Assembly (NCBI GenBank): GCA_026393835.1 | Contig: JAPKZK010000088.1 | Coordinates: forward strand, 1-48,506 | Source of the DNA: Candidatus Aminicenantota bacterium | GTDB lineage: Bacteria; Acidobacteriota; Aminicenantia; UBA2199 | Reading direction: 5' to 3' | DNA length: 48,506 bases | In this document: piece by piece, positions 43,352 to 48,506 of the stretch | Position numbering within the stretch: the first letter of the stretch is position 1 | Layout of the letters: every line of letters begins with the position of its first letter | Notes under the pieces: generated by a model | What the model was told of the DNA's origin: nothing | Seen by the model: only the letters and a program-made list of their open reading frames with translations | Database searches by the model: none | Program-made: the position numbers and the translations under genes

Positions 43352-45226
43352 ATGAAAAATTCTTTTGTGAATGAAATTGAGAGAATAGTTAACCTAAGAA
43401 ATGTATTGATATTTATTGGCATTTCGCTTCTCTCAATTTCGTTCTCCTCAGATGGTATAGACGAATTCAACATTTTCCGTATCGATGTAGAATATTTTAA
43501 AACGTACGAAAACCAATCAGTAGAACAATATGTATCAATGGAAATTTATGGAGCCTATGGATTCCGGATCTTGTACTATCCCTCTCCACTTTCCATATTC
43601 TATAAATCCCAGCATTCTACAGTAAAGTTAAATGGCGAAATAGGTATCAAAGAAAACAAGGGAGTAAACAAAGAATTTGAAGGCAGATCTGTATTTATTC
43701 ATGATGGATTATTTAATGGTTTTATTGGATTCATAATTATTGCCTGGAGTCTTGTTATGTTTATTATGGGGATGAAGGTAATTGAAAGCCCGAAACATTT
43801 AAGGTTTTTTAAGAAGTTGATATATATAATTATAACAGTATTTACCAGGCTCTTAATATTAAATATTGCCTTAATAGTATTATATATTGAGGTGGTCTTA
43901 TATTCGCAAAACCAGGGTATCATATTTTCGCAGTCAAATATTTCAATGCTCGTTTTACATTGCGGATATTCAATTGTCCTGTTTTCATTTTTCTATTTTC
44001 TCGGTCTAATATCCCTATCTATAAAAAAGTTCAATTTAAACAAAAGTATTTTACCGGCAATATTATGGATTATATTTGTTATTGTACTTCCTGATCAATC
44101 AAACAAATGGCTAAGAAAAGCTTCAAAGGACATGACTCCTACCGAAAAAATAAAACTTGAAAAATTAACAAACGCTCAACAATTTGAAAGGATGGCAAAA
44201 GAGCATTTTGATAAACTGCCCGATGATAAAAAGATTGATAAATATGAAATAGCTGCTGACCTTATCTCAAAATATCTGAAAGATGGTTATGCGCGTAATA
44301 TTGAATTAGATAACAAACTCATCAATGAGAGCCGGGACATTGCCCTTATACAGGAAAGCCAATCATTACTATCGCCTATTACTAATTATATTTTATTTTC
44401 AGAGGAGATTATAAGTGAGGGGTATTACAATTATAGGGATTTCATTTTAATGAAAACCCAAATTAGCAAAGATTTTTTTGATTATTACATCAATCAAAGA
44501 TATAAAATAGGTAAGAAAACAACAGGTAAGGTAATGCCATTTCTTAAAGGAGATGAGAACATTTTCTATGCGACTGGGAAAATTCTTAAGACAGCCTCGA
44601 CAGAAGTTATGCTTCTATGTCTGTACATTTTAATATGTGGGGTTGTCTTTATTATAATTACTACAAGGACCCGTCGGCCCTTAAAAAAAATAATAGATTT
44701 AAAGAACCGTTTATATGATGCTAATCAGAAAGCTTTATTTGTTTACTGTGGTTCTAGTGAAGACAGAAACCAATTATTCTACTCTTTAGATCAAGGGGAA
44801 TATACTTTGATTGATAATTATAAAAAGGCTGATTTTGATTCAAACATTAGATTACGACACCTTTTTAAAATGTCAAAAATAAAAGATCTAAATGGCATCT
44901 ATGAAAATTTAAAGTGCCTAAATGTCGATATATCACACCTTGACCAAAGAATTGAATCAGTCTCGGAAGAAATTCTTTCGAAAGTAATTTTGTCAATCAG
45001 GCTAACAGAAGACAACAAAGATATCGTCTTAAATGATTTTACAAAAGGATTTGATGGCACATTTGATAAGGAATGCAGACAGACAATATCCCGGCAAGCT
45101 GATAAAGAACGGAAGGTTTTCTATCTCAGTGAGAAAATCTATGATACATTACTCCGGGTGGAAGAAATAAAACTTGACAAATTCAGTATGCTTCCGATTG
45201 ATTTCAACGAGATTAGCTTGAAATGA
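43352..45226 (+). CDS. Six-TM membrane protein, ABC-2-permease-like
   Basis: A 624-residue protein with hydrophobic helices at about 17-33, 121-140, 155-185, 197-224, 232-248 and 417-437. Between the first two is an extracytoplasmic domain with YGFRILYYPSPLSIFY and, just before helix 2, GRSVFIHDGLF, a pattern I associate with ABC-2 type permeases that have a large first loop. A second soluble loop of about 170 residues lies between helices 5 and 6, and a 185-residue C-terminal domain follows. No ATPase partner gene is nearby. The last 14 bases overlap the convergent gene at 45213. Family assignment is tentative; the membrane topology is well supported. Confidence 0.6.
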   Translation: MKNSFVNEIERIVNLRNVLIFIGISLLSISFSSDGIDEFNIFRIDVEYFKTYENQSVEQYVSMEIYGAYGFRILYYPSPLSIFYKSQHSTVKLNGEIGIKENKGVNKEFEGRSVFIHDGLFNGFIGFIIIAWSLVMFIMGMKVIESPKHLRFFKKLIYIIITVFTRLLILNIALIVLYIEVVLYSQNQGIIFSQSNISMLVLHCGYSIVLFSFFYFLGLISLSIKKFNLNKSILPAILWIIFVIVLPDQSNKWLRKASKDMTPTEKIKLEKLTNAQQFERMAKEHFDKLPDDKKIDKYEIAADLISKYLKDGYARNIELDNKLINESRDIALIQESQSLLSPITNYILFSEEIISEGYYNYRDFILMKTQISKDFFDYYINQRYKIGKKTTGKVMPFLKGDENIFYATGKILKTASTEVMLLCLYILICGVVFIIITTRTRRPLKKIIDLKNRLYDANQKALFVYCGSSEDRNQLFYSLDQGEYTLIDNYKKADFDSNIRLRHLFKMSKIKDLNGIYENLKCLNVDISHLDQRIESVSEEILSKVILSIRLTEDNKDIVLNDFTKGFDGTFDKECRQTISRQADKERKVFYLSEKIYDTLLRVEEIKLDKFSMLPIDFNEISLK

Positions 45227-45839
45227 CTTCTGTCAGGTGGGTATTACACGTATTATCCAGTACGGGTTTTAATTTATAATTATAATCATGAAGAACGACC
45301 CGTCTTAGGGTGGGATTGCTTAAAACATCCTGAATATAGGTTTCAATATCACGGCATTCCGATAATGAAAGATGATCAACATTGAATTCCAGTACAATAG
45401 CCTTAGCACCGGGAGTCGTAAATTCTGCGATTTTAACCCGCCCTTCATATGCTGCTGGGGACTTACAAATATATCTTATTGTATAATCTTGAAACGTTTT
45501 AGTAACGAAATTATAAAGCCTTTCCTTTAATAAAAATATTTTATTTTCAATTGGCTCCTGGAGGACGATTCTTTCAACCAAGCTATCTGGAAGTATATAA
45601 CAAAGTTCCAATTCATGACCAGCAAGATCAATAAGCCTGACCCAACTATCACCCCTTTTCTCAAGTACGAAGTCAAAGAACATCGGCGCTTGAGGTACGT
45701 GATTAGTCATTTTGCCTTTAAGAGCATCAATCCTATCTTTGAATTGAATCCGAATTTCTTTAAGTTTTAGGTCGATTGATTTTTCTATCTCTGGAATAGA
45801 CATCCATCTTAACAAATCTGTCAAATCAATATTACTCAT
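45213..45839 (-). CDS. Hypothetical protein paired with an XRE regulator
   Basis: A 208-residue soluble protein that I do not recognise. It has an N-terminal helical part (IPEIEKSIDLKLKEIRIQFK) and an alternating strand/helix body (WVRLIDLAGHELELCYILPD, VKIAEFTTPGAKAIVLEFNV). An AGGATGATACT lead-in gives a weak Shine-Dalgarno before the ATG. It starts 4 bases after the stop of the XRE-type gene on the same strand, so they are co-transcribed. Pairs of HTH regulator plus unknown protein sometimes form toxin-antitoxin-like or phage-response modules, but nothing here proves that. Confidence 0.65.
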   Translation of the reverse strand: MSNIDLTDLLRWMSIPEIEKSIDLKLKEIRIQFKDRIDALKGKMTNHVPQAPMFFDFVLEKRGDSWVRLIDLAGHELELCYILPDSLVERIVLQEPIENKIFLLKERLYNFVTKTFQDYTIRYICKSPAAYEGRVKIAEFTTPGAKAIVLEFNVDHLSLSECRDIETYIQDVLSNPTLRRVVLHDYNYKLKPVLDNTCNTHLTEVISS

Positions 45840-45843
45840 AGTA

Positions 45844-46272
45844 TCATCCTGTTTTTGCAGTCCTTTGTTTTAAAAGGCTTTCAATTATGGATTTATTCTG
45901 CTCTTTATAGCCAATAAAATAACCGAGCATAGCAAATCTCACCATATCGACATTTTCGATATGAAACAAAAAATCGTCCATAAGAGATCCATACTCCCCA
46001 TAGTTTTTCTTTCCATCGATAGTAAAAGCAATCATATTGCCTTTTCCTGTTAATAACCAGGGAACTGATAAATCATATTTTTCCAGGAGGACAATCAAAG
46101 CAGGAATGGTTGGAAAGGATTTCCCTTTTTCAATTCCAGCGATGGTTGCCTGAGTCAATCCAAGTATATCAGCTATTTCAGATTGTTTCAGACCCAGGAA
46201 ATCTCGAAATTGCTTAAATCTGCTTCCGATCTGAATATTCAAATCATTTAATGAAAAATTAAAATTTTCCAT
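45844..46272 (-). CDS. XRE-family HTH transcriptional regulator
   Basis: A 142-residue protein with an N-terminal HTH_3 domain (about residues 13-70): FKQFRDFLGLKQSEIADILG, TQATIAGIEKGKSFPTIPAL and LLEKYDLSVPWLLTG. The C-terminal ~70 residues are helical and may bind a ligand or dimerise. I chose the ATG at 46272, which follows an AGAGG Shine-Dalgarno; the longer frame to 46287 overlaps the divergent promoter. It is divergent from the heptad-repeat gene, whose -35 box starts 9 bases away, so it could repress both directions. Confidence 0.85.
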   Translation of the reverse strand: MENFNFSLNDLNIQIGSRFKQFRDFLGLKQSEIADILGLTQATIAGIEKGKSFPTIPALIVLLEKYDLSVPWLLTGKGNMIAFTIDGKKNYGEYGSLMDDFLFHIENVDMVRFAMLGYFIGYKEQNKSIIESLLKQRTAKTG

Positions 46273-46280
46273 GCTACCTC

Positions 46281-46308
46281 TTGACAATATCGAAAATTTC
46301 TATATAAT
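46281..46308 (+). promoter_or_regulatory. Promoter of a probably leaderless heptad-repeat gene
   Basis: TTGACA at 46281-46286 and TATAAT at 46303-46308 are 16 bases apart. The first in-frame ATG beyond it is at 46316, only 7 bases after the -10 box, so the transcript may begin at the start codon. The same arrangement occurs at 14912-14926. Confidence 0.65.
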
Positions 46309-46315
46309 GGGGTCT

Positions 46316-47182
46316 ATGGACGAAAATTTTGTAGACAACAGACGCAAACAAGCAAGGCACGGACGCAACGGCAGCGTTGAGGGCGCCGGCGATTCGCGGC
46401 CAATCCCGGCAGCGTTGCAGCCGCAAAACACCAGGAGCAATACAAATACCCTGATCGTGCGCGTCTTGAGAGAAGTTAAGCCCATTTTGTTTTTTCATAG
46501 GAACATTCTAACAGATTCCGCCGTACTGTCAAGAGGTTACTTTAATTTTTTTATAAACCATGCGGGCATTTTTACCGGCGCAGCGGCGACTTTTCTCTTT
46601 GCCGCGCCGCTTTTTGTCTCCCTTGAAACACCTTTATATAGAAAGCACAATCCGTTGGCAAATACAAAAAAAACTCTACCCATTGAGCATTTTAAAGCCG
46701 CATTAAGGACCCAGGCAGTGAACATCGAGGAAAAAGCTCCCGGTATTGATCAAAAAGCAGTTGACACTGAGAAAAAAGCTTTTTGTAGTGACCAAAAAGT
46801 AGTTAGAATTGAGGAAAAAGCTCTTAGAATTGACCAACAAACAGTTGGAATCGAGGAAAAAGCTTTTAGAATTGACCAACAAGCAGTTAGCATTGAGGAA
46901 AAAGCTCTTAGAATTGACCAACAAGCAGTTAGCATTGAGGAAAAAGCTCTTAGAACTGACCAACAAGCAGTTGGAATCGAGGAAAAAGCTCTTAGAATTG
47001 ACCAGCAAGCAGTTGGAATCGAGGAAAAAGCTCTTTTCATCGACCAAAAAGCAATTGGCATTGAGAAAAAAGCTCTCTGCACCGACCAAAAAGCGGGTGG
47101 CATTTATCAAGAAGCAGGTTACAACAGCCTTTCGGCAAAACTTATCTTTGCTGACAAAATAAAATATAAAAGGAGATCATGA
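46316..47182 (+). CDS. Heptad-repeat protein (KALRIDQ/QAVGIEE units)
   Basis: About 288 residues. The first ~130 are non-repetitive, with a short hydrophobic stretch (FTGAAATFLFAAPLF). From about residue 133 a seven-residue unit alternates between KALRIDQ and QAVGIEE for about 20 copies, coded by exact 21-base units. It predicts a long charged coiled coil. All three plus-strand frames are largely open in the repeat; I prefer this one because it stays open from the promoter-proximal ATG through the non-repetitive ends to 47182. The second frame (KLLELTNKQLE units, 46809-47162) is the alternative. The gene is followed after 1 base by the hypothetical gene at 47184. Function unknown. Confidence 0.5.
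   Translation: MDENFVDNRRKQARHGRNGSVEGAGDSRPIPAALQPQNTRSNTNTLIVRVLREVKPILFFHRNILTDSAVLSRGYFNFFINHAGIFTGAAATFLFAAPLFVSLETPLYRKHNPLANTKKTLPIEHFKAALRTQAVNIEEKAPGIDQKAVDTEKKAFCSDQKVVRIEEKALRIDQQTVGIEEKAFRIDQQAVSIEEKALRIDQQAVSIEEKALRTDQQAVGIEEKALRIDQQAVGIEEKALFIDQKAIGIEKKALCTDQKAGGIYQEAGYNSLSAKLIFADKIKYKRRS
46711..47128 (+). repeat. 21/42-base tandem repeat coding for heptads
   Basis: About twenty 21-base units alternate between AAAGCTCTTAGAATTGACCA-type and AAGCAGTTGGAATCGAGGAA-type, so the higher-order unit is 42 bases. The units are similar to each other at most positions and are far better conserved than those at 25149-25568. Confidence 0.9.
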
Positions 47183-47183
47183 A

Positions 47184-47957
47184 ATGAGAATATTTTTAAA
47201 AGCAGAAATGAAGGAATTGTTTGACGAAGCAAGCGCGGGTATTGCAAATTCCAAAGATAACCCGATGGTATTGGAAAAAGTGGCGATGTTCGGATACACA
47301 CGAGACGGTCTAATAGCCGCTGAAACAGACTACATAAACGCCGAATCCCTCTATTTACAAAAAGCACCCAAAGTGGGCTTAAAACTCAGCCTCAGTATCC
47401 AGGTGCGAAAAAAAATCGACGATGTTTACGAACTTTACATGTTGTATGTGAACATGCTTAGGCGGGACCTGAGAGAGGATACCGGTTTACTCCATGAACT
47501 TCTATTGCTGGGTGAAAGAGATCATACTGTTATAGGCAAAATAAAAGACGCCAAAGCCTTTTACAAAAATTGCCTGGACCACCCAAAACTCCTTCCCATA
47601 GTGGCCAAAGTCGGACTTACCACGGAAATGCTGCAATTGCAGATGTCCAAAATTGCGGAAGTGGAAAACGATAAAAACTACCGGGCCATACTGGTAAAAG
47701 AAGCGGAAAAGACCACTGAAGACAGGAATAAAGTAGTGCTAAAACTGTATAATTGGTGGATGAATTATAAGTCGGCGTTGATTTACGTATTCAAAGATGA
47801 CCCCCAACAATTAGAGGCCTTTAAGATCAAAGGGTATTCCATCGGCTACGTCCCCAGGAAAAGCAGCGGCGATGAAGAAGAGCCGCCGGAACCACCGGAA
47901 TCGCCGGAACCGCCGGCGCCGACTCCCACAACTACCCCGGCTAATCAAGGGTCATAA
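47184..47957 (+). CDS. Hypothetical helical protein with Pro-rich acidic tail
   Basis: A 257-residue protein behind AAAGGAG (47169-47174). The body is nearly all helix: MKELFDEASAGIANSKDNP, VRKKIDDVYELYMLYVNMLR, VLKLYNWWMNYKSALIYVF and so on. The last ~40 residues are acidic and proline-rich (PPEPPESPEPPAPTP). I do not recognise a characterised family, though the helical body gives the impression of a conserved hypothetical. It follows the heptad-repeat gene with no real gap, so they may work together. Confidence 0.75.
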   Translation: MRIFLKAEMKELFDEASAGIANSKDNPMVLEKVAMFGYTRDGLIAAETDYINAESLYLQKAPKVGLKLSLSIQVRKKIDDVYELYMLYVNMLRRDLREDTGLLHELLLLGERDHTVIGKIKDAKAFYKNCLDHPKLLPIVAKVGLTTEMLQLQMSKIAEVENDKNYRAILVKEAEKTTEDRNKVVLKLYNWWMNYKSALIYVFKDDPQQLEAFKIKGYSIGYVPRKSSGDEEEPPEPPESPEPPAPTPTTTPANQGS

Positions 47958-48201
47958 GGCATAATGGAAGCGGCCTTTTTAACAACTGCCGTCGTAACGG
48001 AAGGTACAATCGAATTACTAAGATGTACCTCCTTATTGATAATTTGGCCAGCGGTGCATGGGGCTGGAGCAGCGAATACGCCATCCTACCGGCTCTCCAC
48101 CCATGCGACGTTGGTTTCTCAACCCAAAACTGCCCACGAATTACTCGAATTACCACGAAAAAAGGCACAATCTATTGGATTAAACCATATAACACCTAAT
48201 G

Positions 48202-48276
48202 AAAAAAGCCCCGGACCGGCGCAAGGACTGAATCACACTCTTTCACTTGCGCCGAAGGGGTTCTTTTGGCTTTTTT
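48202..48276. terminator. Large hairpin with T run, terminator-like on both strands
   Basis: AAAAAAGCC (48202-48210) faces GGCTTTTTT (48268-48276), enclosing CCCC/GGGG and a perfect GGCGCAAG/CTTGCGCC stem (48218-48225 with 48246-48253). It ends the unit of the gene at 47184, and also lies 40 bases before the next ribosome binding site, so attenuation is possible. The open frame 47964-48317 running across it is not convincing. Confidence 0.6.
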
Positions 48277-48317
48277 CCTCTTTATTTGCATACAAAATCA
48301 ATCAAGGAGAAACATAA

Positions 48318-48506
48318 ATGATAAGAAAATTCAGACTAACCATTGATCTTACAATCAATGTCCCAGAAAAAATAACCCCGGCATTAATCGAAAAAATAAT
48401 TGCTGAAAAAGACACAGACAATTATTTAACCAACTATAAGCCCACAACAGACAAACACCAGGCCTTTATCGACTTCATCAAAAACAACGAGCACATCTAT
48501 GCCCAA
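48318..48506 (+). CDS. Hypothetical protein, 5' part only
   Basis: A frame that starts with ATG at 48318 behind AAGGAG (48304-48309) and runs off the end of the window after 63 codons. It begins MIRKFRLTIDLTINVPEKIT, a short strand followed by helices. I do not recognise it. Confidence 0.6.
   Translation, partial: MIRKFRLTIDLTINVPEKITPALIEKIIAEKDTDNYLTNYKPTTDKHQAFIDFIKNNEHIYAQ

Noticed and set aside
46809..47162. Alternative KLLELTNKQLE repeat protein
   Set aside because: Open only inside the repeat and starting in mid-array without a ribosome binding site; the frame from 46316 is longer and begins at a promoter. Not fully excluded.
47964..48317. 117-codon frame after the gene at 47184
   Set aside because: No recognisable protein, runs through a strong hairpin and a repeat tract, and ends at the next ribosome binding site.

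Overview
The window looks like a chromosomal segment of a diderm bacterium. An LptE-like lipopolysaccharide assembly lipoprotein sits beside holA, and the housekeeping run ftsH-cdaA-cdaR-glmM-pdxJ is carried on the minus strand. The very large NRPS with tandem A-PCP-C modules and the many short direct repeats both between and inside genes remind me of Candidatus Aminicenantes and related Acidobacteriota-like lineages. That placement is an impression from sequence style, not a search result. No rRNA, tRNA or CRISPR array was recognised.

Layout. 1-0.9 kb: tail of a REP-associated tyrosine transposase and a transporter relic. 0.9-4.9 kb: two Tat-signal redox-type proteins (DUF362 and an AmmeMemoRadiSam radical SAM enzyme), then lptE and holA behind a clear sigma-70-type promoter. 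5-14.8 kb: one three-module NRPS, followed by a HEAT-repeat protein. 16.6-23.6 kb: a tightly coupled four-gene operon of NTPase, NTPase-PAS-GAF-histidine kinase, response regulator and two-TM ion channel. 23.6-26.3 kb: an accessory zone with a MITE-like element, a VapBC-like toxin-antitoxin pair flanked by ~108-bp direct repeats, an array of degenerate 21-bp units, and a minus-strand heptapeptide-repeat protein. 26.4-33 kb (minus): methyltransferase, pdxJ, glmM, cdaR, cdaA (diadenylate cyclase) and ftsH. 33-39.5 kb: accessory genes (DUF4143 ATPase, nucleotidyltransferase pair, O-methyltransferase-like protein, Rpn-type nuclease, and a STAND/DUF4062 gene truncated by a transposase relic). 39.6-42.1 kb (minus): sulfatase-like protein and pth. 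42.5-46.3 kb: a visibly AT-rich island with an exported helical protein, a six-TM protein, an unknown protein and an XRE regulator. 46.3-48.5 kb: a second heptad-repeat protein and hypothetical genes.

How the genes fit together. The most promising undescribed system is the 16.7-23.6 kb operon. Its domains suggest that a sensor kinase with several ligand or redox domains, coupled to two P-loop NTPases, signals through a single-domain response regulator while a potassium-channel-like protein acts as membrane effector. The second theme is repeats. Several families of micro-repeats occur between genes and also as in-frame insertions in the NRPS, at equivalent loops of different A and C domains. 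Three loci show an exact 21-bp (seven-codon) period: one highly degenerate and probably non-coding, two coding for heptad-repeat proteins. The cdaA-cdaR-glmM run implies cyclic-di-AMP signalling linked to cell-wall precursor synthesis, although the cyclase carries an unusual change in its RHR motif.
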